Part shown: positions 26,801-39,984 of the stretch, piece after piece | Position numbering within the stretch: the stretch's first letter is position 1 | Layout of the letters: the number at the start of each line of letters is the position of its first letter | DNA from: Tetrahymena elliotti 4EA | Taxonomy: Eukaryota > Ciliophora > Oligohymenophorea > Hymenostomatida > Tetrahymenidae | Reading direction: 5' to 3' | Assembly (NCBI GenBank): GCA_000231825.2 | Contig: JH720340.1 | Location: 434,001-498,000, forward strand | DNA: 64,000 bases | Made by a program: the position numbers and the translations under genes | The notes under the pieces: generated by a model | The model's database searches: none | The model's input: only the letters and a program-made list of their open reading frames with translations | What the model was told of the DNA's origin: nothing

Positions 26801-29649
26801 TACTGTAAGGTCTTGTTTAGTAGAAAATTACTTTTGATACAGTTTCAGAAATTAGTCATCTCTATGCATGGATTGAAAAAGTATTTTTACCACCTCTCAC
26901 TCCTTAATTTACTACTAACTCTTACTCAGATAGAATAGATTAGTACAACTTAATCTTTGCCGAATTCCCTGCTCGTATGACCATCAGAAGAGCTAAAGTT
27001 CATTAAAACACAGACTTTTAATTTTATAATATCACTAGTGATAAAATGCAAGATCTTCCTCTTTACATCCAAACTGCTGGAGACATGAGTCCTAAAGATA
27101 GTTATTCCGATGAGTATAAGCAAGATTTTTATGGGCCACTTACTCTAAAAGAATATTATTACATCCCATCTGGAGCATAAACAACTCCTTATGAAAAAGG
27201 CGGCTTTGTTTAATATTTTACCACAAAAGAAACTCAAAACAATCTTTATTTGCTGAACATCTACAAAGACTAAATTATTAATCATGATGTAATTTTAACA
27301 TAGTTATTTCTTATTAATTAACAAAATATTTTGAATCTAGACTGGTACCATTGTGTTAGAATGTATATTCTACAATAAATTTTATGATCTTTACTCATAT
27401 GCTGTTATCAATTTTGATATCACAACCAGTGGATACATAAGCAAGAAAATTAATATCAGTGTAAAATATCTTCAACTTCTTAAAACAATTTCTTTTAATT
27501 AACATAACCAAACAAAATATTTAAAATAGACATTTATAATTGATTTGTATTCGAATGATAGATTATCTAGAATAGCTTGGGAAATATTATTTTTCATTTA
27601 AATTTTGATATATTTCAGACAATTTAAAAATAAATTCACTGACGTATTCATGAGTGAAGAAATGGAAAGTTTGGTAAGTTTATTGAATCAAAAATAAAAT
27701 CTAAGTTTCATTTTTATCATAGACTCCATTTAATAAAGAACTAGAGCAAAATTACATATTGTATATGTTGAATTATAAAATTGAAGAAGGTGAATATTCT
27801 TTAGTCGGGTTGGTTAAGTAAATACTAACAAGAACTCTAGAATTTATGCATAGACTGCTAATGTCTCTAAAGATTTATTGCTAATAAACAACTGCAAATA
27901 TATTTTTGATTGTAGGATAAATTTTGGCCTTGATTATTATTATTTTCTACCTCACATATGTCTGTGATTCAGATAGAATTGATTTCAATAGAAATTCCTC
28001 TGCTGGTTCTTACAAACTAATAGGATAGTTTTCTGATTTTGCTAGCTAAATTGGTAAATATAGTGATGTTATGAGTATACTAATGTTTGTATAATTCATG
28101 CGTATTCTATTTTACTTTGGTTTCTCAGGAAAGTTGGCCTTAGTCTTGGATGTTATTGCAAATGCTAATTTAGATGTCTTCTTTTTTTTAATTATATTTT
28201 TCATTCTTCTCTCAGCCTTTGGGTTAGTTAGTATAGTCTTATTTGGTAGCGATATATCTTAATTTTAGGACTTCCCAAATTGCTTAATAGAATTAATATC
28301 TTGGTTGTCAGGTGTTTAAACTTTCCCTACTGAAAATTCATCTGCAACAACAACAGAATACATTTTTTACATTCTATTTTTGGTAAAATAAATGAAATTG
28401 GTAATCAAAATAAATTATATGTTTTAAAAATAGATAATCATGTAGCTCATCCTTATGAGAATGTTTATTGCCATTTTGGATGGATATTTTATTCAAAAAA
28501 TAAATGATAAAGAAGATGTAATAATTTTTAGATAAATGAATAAATAAATCATATTTAGAATTTAATAAATAATCTAATTAGTAAACAAAGGGTATCATCG
28601 ATCTGGTTATAGATATACTCCATAGTTACAAGAAATAAGCAGATAGTTAAAGTAAAGAATAGGTGGAAGAGGAATAAGTAGATGAAGAATCATAGAAAAA
28701 AGCAAATAAAGGTTTAAAATTTATAAAAAAGATGAAAGATTGTATATGGAGGTACTTAAATAAAGCACTTGCATTTTTCTTAAAAATCTATTTTAGGGAT
28801 GATGACGCAAATTAAAAGAAAAATGAAAAATAACCTTAATTTGAAGAAGCACTTAAGCTACATATAAATTTCAAAGAAAATGATGAAAACTCAGTAAATA
28901 CTTCATAATAAACTATCAATGAAAGATAACTAGATCTTTTGACTTACTGGAATAATAAAAATAATGAATAAGATACCAATAAGGAAATTTTAGATAAAAA
29001 AGACAAAAGCAGCATAAATTTCTGGATGATGCTACTTTCAGAGTCTTTATAAGCAACAACAAATAAATAGCTCACTTTTTCTGATTATGATAAGAAAGGA
29101 AATATTCTTTATCTTAATGAGTATAGACAAATTGAATACAAAATGGAAAATTATTAAAATGGAATTCGTACTTTAATACAATTACCAGAAGATGTAGAAT
29201 AAGAAAAATAATCACCAAGAAAAAATGGACATGTGGAAGTAGAAACCAAGTTTTAAAATAAACCTTCAAGATAACCAACTAATAAAAACGAATTTAGAAA
29301 ATCTGTTTTATATTTAGAAGAAAATGAACAACCCCTGATAAAATATGGAAGAGTGTAAATGAAAAAAGAGATAGAAGAAATGAAAAAGAGGTAAAGAAAT
29401 GTTCACATAGAATATAACTAAGAGTGGAAAAACTTATTTGATGGTAAAATTATGACCTAAATTATTGATTCCCTTTCAGATAAAATCTATCTCTTTGATG
29501 TCAAAAATAAAAAATAAAAGTAAAATTATTAATCCAATTTTCTAAAAATTTCAAAACTAGTTTATTTATTATTTTAAAATATTTTCATTTCCCAAATTTT
29601 ACATTTTATTATTGCTAAGAAATAAATATCAATTACTAACTAAAATTGA
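23874..29649 (+). CDS. Polycystin (PKD2/TRP-like) cation channel with two tandem channel modules
   Basis: Start MGSYLQKKLLATARKN at 23874; stop TGA 29647-29649; about eleven exons. Module 1: a transmembrane helix at 23940-24006, an extracytosolic domain to about 25080, then helices at about 25138-25205, 25365-25420, 25480-25605 and 25740-25850. A pore-like GGTLFELFKF is joined across the intron 25658-25709, and the last helix ends IVNYNSIREAM, the usual S6 ending of TRP channels. A basic/Ser-rich linker (25960-26400) follows. Module 2 (from about 26460): KKRAKTARDN plus a helix, a polycystin-type extracellular domain with SEISHLYAWIEKVFLPPL (compare the DFW.W..E.LLP motif) and TIVLECIFYNKFYDLYSYAVI (compare the vdF..YN...nlf motif), helices at 27560-28250, a pore region FPNCLIELISWLSG and S6 IIMQLILMRMFIAILDGYF, then a charged cytosolic tail. 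Polycystins are non-selective or Ca2+-permeable channels of plasma and ciliary membranes. The family call is strong; the duplicated layout is my reading. Confidence 0.82.
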
Positions 29650-30127
29650 GATACAAGTTTTAAATCTATTTTTTTTTAAATTGAGCAAATAAAAATTGAT
29701 ATTGATAGTTATTAATATATTTTGCTAGTTAAAATAATATGAATAAAAAAGAATAAGGAGGGTGTGAATTTAATTTATTTAGGAAGTACTTTAAATGAAA
29801 ACAATATTTAGAATGAAGATAAATCATAAACAACATAAAATTTAAAGATTTTAAACCCTCAATTTTTCAATAAAAAATTAATTTAGAATAAATTAATAAA
29901 TAATTAAATTTTTTACTTTTGTTTTTTTTTTGATTTTTACAAAAATAATTATTTAAAATTAGTAGAAAATTAAAGTTTTATAAACTTATTTTTATTTAAT
30001 TATTTCTATCTTTAGTTATTTGGTATTAATATGCTTGTAAAACTTAAGATTAATAATAACATAAAATTAAATAAATAAACTAAAACATTTTTAAAAGTAA
30101 TTTTTTTAATTGAAATTATGAAAATTA
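29650..30127. other. Intergenic A/T-rich spacer
   Basis: About 480 nt with only trivial open frames (20 codons from 29739). It holds the 3' flank of the channel gene and presumably the promoter of the next plus-strand gene. No repeat or RNA gene is seen. Confidence 0.5.
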
Positions 30128-32102
30128 ATGAATAGATTGTACAAAGATCAGATTAATGAGCTGATTGAAAGTAAAAAATTTAAAGTTTTGATAAATAGTA
30201 TTTTTAGGACTGCCGAATACATCATTCATACTAAAAGCAAAAAAAAGAATGAATACAAGCTAATCAGCCATCTTTTTTATTGTCTTTTGTACTTTTTCTA
30301 TAATTTGGTCTGTGTAGATATTAGTGAAAACCAAAACTAGTAGAATAGTATAATAAATAAAATTACTGACTTTGATTACTTTGACAATGATAAAGAAATC
30401 TAAGATGCTTAACGTAAATAAATTAATTATATTTGTAAAAATTAAAAAAATATCAAAATATATAGTTAATTTATCTGCTAGAGACATTAGTGTTTATTTA
30501 GAAAATTTAGATTTCAACAAAGATGATGATTACTCTTCTAATAACTATCTTTCACCTTAAAAAGAAAAATCAGAAGATCAATTAAATATCAAAGTGGAAG
30601 AAAATAAGATTTCTTTAAATCGTTCTAACACTATATATCAAGCTAGTTTAAAAAAGAGAGGAGGAAAAATAGGAGATTTTATAATAACAAGCAATTAAGA
30701 AAAGAAAACAGGGTTACCTTAAAGAATACATAAAGTGTTAAGTGAAATTGAATTACTATAAGTATTTAAAAGATGTTTTTAACTTTAATAATTATGGAAA
30801 CAAACATCCTTACATGATAAGTAACAAATAGAATTTTGATTTAAGTTATAAATTATTTTTACTTTAAAAAAGGATTCATTTATGGTTTGGTAGCGACTTT
30901 ATCAATCCTTATCTCTAACATTATTTAAAATAAGTTCTATGGTAAATTCACAACAACTCTTAAAAAATAGTTTTATAAATTTTTATATTAGGCACAATTC
31001 ATATTTCTAGAAGGAAACCTTTTAGCCATTTTAGAAGAAATATTAAATTGACTTAAACTAATTTTTTTAGAACCAAGAAGTTCAAAGAGAAGAACTTTAA
31101 AATTTATGGGAGTTTTTTTGTAATTTAAATTTATAATTTATTAAATACATATTCATATTTTTGCAAAAAAAAGACAACTATTCTCCTTCAGAACAGAATT
31201 AGAGTTAAGAGAATAAGAATATTTAGGAGAGGAATTCAGTGATTAGAAATAAAATGAATAAAAAAGAAAATGGAGAGATAGAATTAGAAAACTTATAAAA
31301 TTAAAACTAAAATGTTTATTAGCCATCTTCTGCAAGTTAAAAAGGAAAGAATAAAATAGAAAAAAATCCCATTATGGAGCTAAAAAAGAAACATTAAATG
31401 GAAGAAAATGGAGATTTAAATACTTTCTAAATAAATGAAATTAAAGACATACATTTGTAATTCATCTAAATGGCTGTTCGTGATGAAACTGATCGTGTTG
31501 GAATACTTTACAGTAAGGATACTTAAAGTTAGAAGTATAACTTTTTAAAGAACAATAAAAGAGTCAAAAATGATCATAAAATGATTATTTTCCATCTCAT
31601 GACAATTGAAGAAAAAATGAGATTAACATTTTTAAATGAGGATGATGTAGTTTCTAAAATTGAAGTAAAATAACCTAATTTAATATAATTATTTTATTCT
31701 TAAATTTTATTAAAGTTTTTAATGATCATTGAAGAAAGCTATGAGAGTGTCATGAACATTATTAAGCTTGATAAAGATTTGAATGATGAAATGCGTTAAT
31801 GGATATTTGATTTTTATTATAATTTTGCACAGTAAATTTTTACAATATTTTGGTGTATCAATTCTTCATTATTATTTAATATAATAGATTTAACAGTTAT
31901 TCTACTGCTTATAAGGTCAAAAAGCAATTCTAGGCTTATACTGAAAAATCTGAAGATGTCTATTAGTAATTAATTATTTAATAAAAATCTATAATTTAAA
32001 AAATTATCAAATTCTAGGTATATTAAAGACTTAGAAAGAACAATATTGAGACTTGACTAGCTTATTGAAGATAATATTAAAATTTTAAAATAATATGTCT
32101 GA
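30128..32102 (+). CDS. Hypothetical protein, helical, unrecognised
   Basis: ATG 30128 opens MNRLYKDQINELIESKKFKVL... A GT..AG intron at about 30413-30463 joins DAQ to LNLSARDISVYLENLDF in frame. Further exons include about 30520-30760, a hydrophobic helical exon 30860-31050 (GFIYGLVATLSILISN), a Glu/Lys/Asn-rich exon 31170-31670, a short exon 31710-31830 and a last coiled-coil exon ending LIEDNIKILKQYV at TGA 32100-32102. There are one or two hydrophobic stretches (about 30260-30320 and 30880-30940) but no clear signal peptide, so it is not clearly membrane-bound. I recognise no domain. Exon boundaries in 30760-31170 and 31830-32020 are uncertain. Confidence 0.65.
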
Positions 32103-33877
32103 TTTTTGATTTTTTACATATTTTCTTGAATAAAGTAGATCAAAGTATTTTTTTATCATTAGAGATTTATTATTTCTTTCTTTATTTTATGTTTTTCTCT
32201 AAAATAATAATTTCTAACAATTTTATATTCAAAAAATAATGTTGATCAGATTTGGTTTTAAATCCTTATTTATATCTACTACATTTTTATGTTGTGTAAT
32301 AATTAATATTTTTTATTAATTATTATGGTTCTTTAAAAATTTTTAAAATAACAGTTTTTAAAAAAGCAACTTTAAAAATGAATTACTTATTATAAGGTGT
32401 CCTTATTATTTATAAAATATTTAATTAATTACTATTTTTTAAGACTTATCTCCTTATTTATATTTTTGGTTAGATTCCTATTTTGACTTATTGCTAAAAT
32501 TTAAGCATCAAAAATAAATTTATTAAATAAAAAATATTTCTTTTTAGGTTGAAATTTGTAATTTGTCTTTATTATTTTCATGAAATAAAATTTTGTAATT
32601 TTGACTGATTAATTACTCATTTTATTATTAACATGAATTTAGTATCAAATAAATTCTAAAAAAATGGCTCCTTAATATTAAATATTTCTACTATTCAAAG
32701 AAAATGATAAAGATGGTAATAATTAGATAATATATTTCAGATATTACTCTTTAATTATTTCTTTTAAATTTTAAATTTTCTATCTTTTAGGCAGGCTAAA
32801 ATAATTAAGATACTGTTACTAATAAGAAATAAATAACATGAATAAAAATTTTTTTCTCAAAAATAAAATATAAGAAATTTAAAAATGAGCAAAAAATAAA
32901 ATTGTAGGCTCATAATTAAAGCTTAATCAAAACAAAAGAAATATTTAAAGAGATTGAAAACAATAAAAAATTGATAAAAGAAAGTTACTTTAAAAATATA
33001 TTTGAAACTATAATAAAATTTTATTTTGTAAAAATTTAAATTTGCTATTCAATTGTAACTTAAAAGTGTGTAAACGCAGGGTATTTGATTTGTGATTATT
33101 TGGTATCAAGTCTGTAATTTATTAATTAAGTATTATTAATAACCAATAATTTTGATTAGAAGAAATTTGAATGATTAATTTTTACAAAAATAAGATAAAA
33201 AATTTAGGAATTTATTTAATAAAATTAGAGATTGCTTTGAGAAAATTAAATCAAGAAGGCAAAGCAACAGGAATGGTGTAAAATTGATTGATTGATAGAT
33301 TTATTATTCTAAAAAATACTTCATAAGTATTTTGAAAGAAAAAAAAAGTAAAATGAATGTCTGCTCAAGTATGTAGATTAGGAGATAGATTGATAGATAT
33401 AAGATAAATACAATCAGATGTTATTTTTTGTCTTAATTTATTGATTAATTTCATAAAAAAAGGAAAAACAAAATTAAAGAAAAATGTAAAAAGATGTTTT
33501 GCTTGGATGTGATTGAATAATCAAATAAATAAATAAAATAGCAAGAAAGCAATTAAGTAATATATGGCTTGCATATAAGTTATCTGCTGCTAAAGCCAAA
33601 CCAATTTATATATTTTTCTTAATATTTATTTTGTTTTGAAGAATTCGATTTACTAACTTAAAAATCATTCAATAAATATTATAATTAACTTAAAATTAAT
33701 TATATTTTTGGTATTCATATAAATATACACTAAAGGTATATTGTACATATAAAAATAGGATATAACAACAACAAAATTTAGGATAGATACCAACCCTTAT
33801 TTAAGATAATTAAAGAATCATAATCTCAAAATAATTCAAATAAAGTTACTCTTTTAACCAAAAATAAATATATTCTC
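32103..33877. other. Long intergenic A/T-rich region
   Basis: About 1.8 kb between two plus-strand genes. Two short ATG-to-TGA frames of about 38 and 50 codons (33172-33288 and 33357-33511) exist but show no domain and are within chance expectation when only TGA terminates. Direct GATT/TGAT repeats lie around 33280-33300 and 33380-33400. No RNA gene is seen. Confidence 0.45.
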
Positions 33878-36025
33878 ATGAAGTAAAATCGTGAAGCAGC
33901 TCGAAATATTAGAGTGTTATCTCAAACATCAGCAAACTAAGATCTTAATAGGCAATCAATTACTAATAATGTAAATTAAAACAATAATAGTATGAACATA
34001 ATGAGCAATAACCTTAACATCAACTAGCAGAATAACAGTAGTTTTGCTCATACAAGTGGCGATGCATCAACATAAATAAATACTAGGCCAAATAATTCTA
34101 GCTCTGTCAATAAAAGTAATGCAGCACCTAATTAGAATTAAAATTAGCTAAATCATACAAATGGGTTCAATGCCTCTGCAGATAATCAAAACAAGACCTA
34201 AAATTCTTTGTCACCTTTTAGTAATAAAAATACAAGAGTACTTAAGGAAACAGTTGGGAATAATTAAGCTAGTCATAATGGCAATCCAATACACTTGATA
34301 AATAGCACAGGAGGTATTTCTTTTTTAAATGGTTAAGCTTAACTGCAATAATAGTAGCAAAGTCTTCTTTCTGAATAAATGAAAAAACTCAAAGAAGATT
34401 TGTAGCGCAAAGAAAGGATTAAAAAAATGTAACAAGAAAAGCTAACAGGAAGTATCGTTGTAGGATAGTAAATGTAATAAAATTAAAATGGTAATAAGCA
34501 GAATATTTCTCAATCATAGCAGCAACAGCAATAGAGAAATTCTCACCAACACATTTAATAAATTATTTAGTAATAGCAGCAATAACTATAGCAATAATAG
34601 CCTCCACCTAAGTAAGATTTTAGGAGAGAAATTGAGAGAAGATATTAGCGTTCAACTGTAAACATAACATTTGTTTTTCCAAGAAAAAAAAAGGAAGGTA
34701 ATTTAAATACTATATCTGGAGGAGAACCTGTTGAAAGTAATTATAGTTCTAGTGATTCCTCATTAGATAGCATAAAAGACGTTACTGTATATGACTTAAG
34801 ATCATAGAATAATAAATTAAATAATCAAAGAAGAGTTTAACGTAGCACAACAGACCATTCTCTTGGTACAAGACCTTTAGTTTCAGACAGTCCTGAAATA
34901 AAAAACGCATAAAATTAAGGCAATTTAAACAACTAATCAATCAGCCAGTTTAATAAGAATAATTATAAGCAACAACAGACAATCAATAGCTCATCTTAGT
35001 AAGTAAAGACAGAGGGAGATGAGATGTAAACTTAGAATAATTATGCTAGAACTCACTCATCAATATCTAAACCAATATCTATGATGAACCAATAGCATCA
35101 ATAATAAGGCATTTTGAATAGAGAAAATCAACAATTTTCTTCTCTTAATTAGAAATTAATAGGAAATGTATTAATTGGTTAACAATTACAAAAGAATGAT
35201 TCATCTGTCTAACAGCCATTTTCATAGACAAACGGATTCTTATCCAATTCAAATACAAAACCAATTAAAAGAGGTGAAATTGCAAAAAGTGCAAATAAAT
35301 CGTATGATCATAAAATTTAAAATGCTTCAACAACATTCACAACAATTTAATCTAAGAGCAGCAATTCCCGTAGACCTTAGCAATCTTAAGGATTTGAAAA
35401 TACAAAAGATTACTAAGAGAGCATAACAAATCCAAGATATGCAACTGAATTTTCTCCAGAAAAGAAATCAAATATTTCAGATTTTCTAAATAACGTCTCT
35501 ATACAAAATAATTAGTCTAGTATAAATTATGATTCATAAAACAGGTAGCACAGCAAAAGTTAAAGTGGAAATAAAATAAATAATGCATAAGTAGTGTTTA
35601 ACAAAAACTAGGTCTCTCTCTCTAAAAAGTAATATTCTCTTTTTTTATCCAAAAATTTATTTAAATAATTTTAATTTAAAAGTGGTGGCAGAAATACTTA
35701 AAATAATATGAGGATTTTTTAAATGAAAAATGACTAACTCTAAAAAATATATAAATCCAACATCAAAAGAAATGAATACCAACAAAATAACCTATCTTAA
35801 GATAACTATGCAGCTCTCAGAGTATAAACTGAAGGATCTGAGCCTACAAATAAAAATAATATCTACAATAAAACACAATAAGATATATACAAAAAATACA
35901 AAGTAAACTAAATACCTTAATAAAATAATTTAATAAATTAAAATGTATTCTCCTCACAACAATAACAGCAAATATTTAATTAAAATAATGCCTCATTCAA
36001 AAAATAAAAACTTCCTGTTCTCTGA
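33878..36025 (+). CDS. Gln/Asn-rich prion-like protein
   Basis: Two exons, 33878-35628 and 35683-36025, with a 54-nt GT..AG intron; the coding sum of 2,094 nt gives 697 residues ending at TGA 36023-36025. Nearly the whole protein is low-complexity Asn/Gln/Ser sequence. Glutamine tracts (for example 34330-34365 and 34510-34605) are written in a mixture of CAA, CAG, TAA and TAG. A short charged helix (KKLKEDLQRKERIKKMQQEK, about 34381-34440) and a more ordered segment, RSTVNITFVFPRKKK (about 34648-34692), stand out, but I recognise no domain. Such composition is typical of assembly-prone or RNA-granule proteins; function unknown. If the last TGA were spliced out, the protein could run a little longer, but no intron is needed. 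Confidence 0.75.
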
Positions 36026-36487
36026 TAAAAGCTTTATAATATCAACAACCTTTAATTATTGTAATAAAAAATATTAATCAAATAAATCAATTCAAAATAA
36101 TAAAATTTTCAAAAAAGAAAATCAATAGAATAAAAATTACAGAAATAATGAAGCTAATTAACTAATAAATAAATATTATTAATAAGAAAATCAAAAGAAT
36201 ATAAATGATGAATGAAGCTAACTAGTATACAAAAATTGAAAATAGAATAAAATAAATTAAAATTATTAGATTTATAAATTATAAAATTAAGTAAATTGAT
36301 AAGAAATACAAATTAATTAAAGTTGATCTTTCTTTTTTTATCAACTAAGCCAACTGCAATTAATCCTAGCTTATGAATTAAACCATTAAAAATTATTTTT
36401 AAATCAAAATAGGAAATTAATTTAATCTCCCTTTTTTCAAATAATTTGTTGCTTTTTAAGTGATATTGAAATGAAATACTTGAAATT
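36026..36487. other. Convergent intergenic spacer
   Basis: About 460 nt between the 3' ends of the Gln/Asn-rich gene (plus) and the next gene (minus). It is A/T rich with both 3' untranslated regions and shows no other feature. Confidence 0.5.
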
Positions 36488-39277
36488 TCATTGAAGATGG
36501 TTAGATTATCTATTGAGTTCTTGCAGTATATTTTCCCACTTGCTTTTATTTAATAATTAAATAACTTTTTAAAACAGTCTTTTTGTATTTAAGTAAAGAA
36601 GTATTTCATGTATATATTAGTAATGATAGTATTAACAATTAAAATTAACGAAAAATTACCTCAATTCAAATTCTAATCCACTTTTTTCTTGTAGTAATTT
36701 TTGTAAGATTGGATCATTTTCATATAACTTCTGTAATTTTCCATCCTCTTCTTCAATTAATGGAAGTATTCTTTCTCCAACTGTATAATTCTATTATTGC
36801 CAATCATCTAAATAGAATATTAAAATTTAATTTAAAAATAAAATTTTTTAATTTACTTTGATATTTTCTTTGCTCATTTTAATATATTTAAGACTGTTCT
36901 TGCATCGATTAACTATAGCTTAGGTTTGAAGCATTGTGTTATTGATAGCTTGACTGTAAATCAGATTAAACAAAATTATTTTGAATTCTTCCTAATTATG
37001 AATTATTTATATTTCCTTAGCTCATTTTATTTTGTGAAAAAGATGTTTCTGAAGAAATTTAAACTGGTATATTTTTGGTTGTTGTTTTTGTTGTTGATTA
37101 ATTAGTAGTTCTAGAACTACTTTAAATTAGGTTTTGATTATTTTTCTACTAATTTTCTTAGTAAATTTATCCTTAAATTTAATTGTTGTTCAAAGTATAT
37201 GAAGGTGAACTTCCTTAATTTGCTTTTTTATTCATATATTGATTGCTAAAAGTATTGTTAGCTGGTTGTACTGATCTAGGACTTTTTTAGAATATGCTCT
37301 GCTCAAGAAAGCTAGCTTAGAGGGATTAATTTTCATTAAAGATGCTGATAGTGTGATTATCATCTGGGAGGGTATTTAAATGATGATCATTTTGAGGATG
37401 GTGATCAGGGGATATATTAAATACTTCACTATCCATATCAGCAATTTCTTCAATATCACTTCCAAATTGTTAGTTATTATTTTAAGGTTTTCTTCTGCCA
37501 ATTAAATTTCCTTATTGATTATTCACAAGAGGGTGCTCTTTAGTGTTTATAGTATCTTCATCATAAAAGTAATTTTAATTGTCTTAAGAGTACTCTAATT
37601 CACTCTCTCTCCCTTAATAATAATTTTAATTCATATTATTTTAATTATTCTAATTTTATTAAATTTCTTCTTCCTTGCACTTTTACAAGTCAAAATTATT
37701 TTTAAATATTTATTTTAACTTTTTGATGTTTTCTTTAAAATTCATTTTATTTTATGAAATTTATTCTAAAGCCTTTATGCTTTCATCTTCTTTTTTATCT
37801 TATTTTTTATTCTTATTCTATTCGTTTTATGTGCTTTTTTCTTTAATTGGAATCTAATTTTTCTAGTTCTTTTTATCTTATAAATCTTCATCATTTTCTG
37901 AGTTTATTCTGTCATTCTTATTTTTATACTAATCTTAGCTTTATTGAGAGGATTTCTTATCTGTTTTTATTTATTATGAATTTATTCCTCTTTAAGGAAC
38001 CTTCACATCTTCATCACTGCTATCACTTGAGTTATATAGAGGATGTTTCTTATTAACCTTTTTGGTGTCATTAGTATCAATTTCTTATCTCTGTAAACTA
38101 CTTTGGTTTTCTTATTTATTTTAAATTATTTCAGTTTTCTTTGGGGATTCTTCTAACTTTTTTGTTTCTGAGTTTCTATTAAAAATTCTAGTTTTTATTC
38201 TTTCAATTTCAATATCTGCATCATGCTCATCTATTTAATTTATTGGATTTTTACTTGAACCTCTTGGTGAGAAACGCTTTTTAACTTCATTAGCTTTATT
38301 TTCAACTAGTTTTTCTTTTTAATCTTAAACTATTAATGCTTAATTACTCTTTTGTTTTAAAGTTACTCCCTATTCTTATTGTACATCTATTTAATTTCCT
38401 TGTCTACTTAGCCTAAATTAAATATAAATTTAATCAATTTAAAATATTTTCAATTAAGTTTATTTATTTACACTTTGTTTTTTATCTTTTAAACTATTGA
38501 ATCTGGATTAGTTTCATAGTCAAAGCTTCCTAAGTCTTACATTTATTACAATCTCTTATTTTAATTTACCTAGCTTAATTGAATATCTGCTTACGAAACA
38601 GAATCAAAATTTTATCTGCTAGAATTAGCAGAGTTACCAGAACTTGAATCTGGAATGTTTAAATGCTTTTAGATTTCTTTTAAAGAAAAATCCATATTAT
38701 ATTTTGTTTTCATTTTATTAAATATATTATCAATAGTATTAATTACTCTATGACCTTTTGAATGATAGTCGTCTTCATTGTCATAATTTTCATCTTAATA
38801 ATTCTATGATTGTATATTACTTTTATGTGTATTTTCACTATAATTTTGTAATTCATTTTATTCACTCAATTACTCATGCTAATAAGTACTATCATTTTCT
38901 TCTTATTACTCATATCTTTTTTTTATGCTTGAATTTTTTTTATTCCTAGCATCATGATAACTATGATCAGCTTCTTCCTTTATTTATACTTGTATATTTT
39001 TATTTGCATCCAAATATGTTCTTTAAGAGAGTGGTGAAATATAAGGCTTTGCTTATCCTGACTTAATGCCAACTATATCTGACCTCTATGGTGTCTCCAT
39101 GATTTTAGATTCTACTGAAGGATTGTCATTTAATGATATGTTATTATCCCTAACAAAATTAGCTAAAAAATCTGAATGCTGCTTCAATTTTTAATAGTTA
39201 TATTGCTATTTGGCAGATATATCAGAAATAGAACTCTGATTTTCTGATAGCTAATCAATAGAGCTTTAAGCATTCAT
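36488..39277 (-). CDS. Disordered, Ser/Asn/Gln/Glu-rich hypothetical protein with helical C-terminus
   Basis: Start ATG 39277-39275 (MNAQSSIDQLSENQSS...), stop TGA 36490-36488. The first exon (to about 38570) is hydrophilic with short helical motifs (HSDFLANFVRDN; GHRVINTIDNIFNKMKTKYNMDFSLKEIQKHL). The middle exons (38400-37000) are charged and low complexity. Near the C-terminus is a more ordered segment, YTVGERILPLIEEEDGKLQKLYENDPILQKLLQEK, in the exon ending about 36660. A final spliced exon gives QKVIQLLNKSKWENILQELN and the TGA. This last helical part is the likeliest interaction module. No named family is recognised. Plus-strand frames opposite 37675-38056 and 38758-38949 are antisense shadows. 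Confidence 0.68.
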
Positions 39278-39984
39278 TTACTAAGATAGCAAACAAGTTT
39301 GTTGCTAATTAAGCAAGAATATCTTTTACTATAAATTTAAAATTTAGAATTTTTATCAACTGGCTATGAACAATCACTAATAATCAAATAGTAAATATAT
39401 TTATTAATTTTCAAAATTTTATTATTTAAAATACTATTTTGCGAACTCTTCAAATTCAAACTAAAAATGAAGTAAAATATTTATTTATTTAATCTAAACA
39501 TAATTAAAATTAAAAAATTACTTAAAAATTTTGAAATTAAATAAATCAACAAAGTGTAATAAAAACTTTCAGCTTTGATGAAAAATTCTAGGTTAAAATT
39601 TTATTTATTGAATTTATATTTACTTGTTGTTGATATCGCTTGTGATGTTTGAATAAATATGGTAAAATCGTAGTACAGAAAATACCAAAAAAATTTTAAA
39701 CATTGTCTTTCTCTATGATAAGAATTTTATTTAGATTAGTCAAGAAATAAATCTACCAGATTTTTATTTTATGAAATCTTACAAAAATTAATCGATTAAA
39801 AAAGGTTAGAATAAAATGAAATTAGATTTTTAGAGGTTTCTAAAATACTTTTTTATCTACCTTAGTATAAAATATTTATTTTTATGCAATTTATTTTGTT
39901 AAAAAAAAATTATTTAAAATATTAATTTTTACAGCTTTAGGTTTTTATTAAATTTTGATTCAACTTATAATTTCCGATATTCAA
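39278..39984. other. Intergenic A/T-rich spacer
   Basis: About 700 nt upstream of the minus-strand disordered-protein gene, very A/T rich, with no convincing frame on either strand. Likely promoter and leader sequence. Confidence 0.45.

Noticed and set aside
33357..33511. A 50-codon ORF upstream of the prion-like gene
   Set aside because: No domain and a length expected by chance when only TGA terminates in this base composition.
35175..35426. 83-codon plus-strand ORF with Gln and Lys
   Set aside because: It lies out of frame within the Gln/Asn-rich gene, whose own frame is open across it using TAA/TAG as Gln.
37675..38056. Plus-strand hydrophobic ORFs
   Set aside because: Antisense of Glu/Lys/Asn-rich coding sequence of the minus-strand disordered gene, which always reads as Phe/Leu/Ser-rich.
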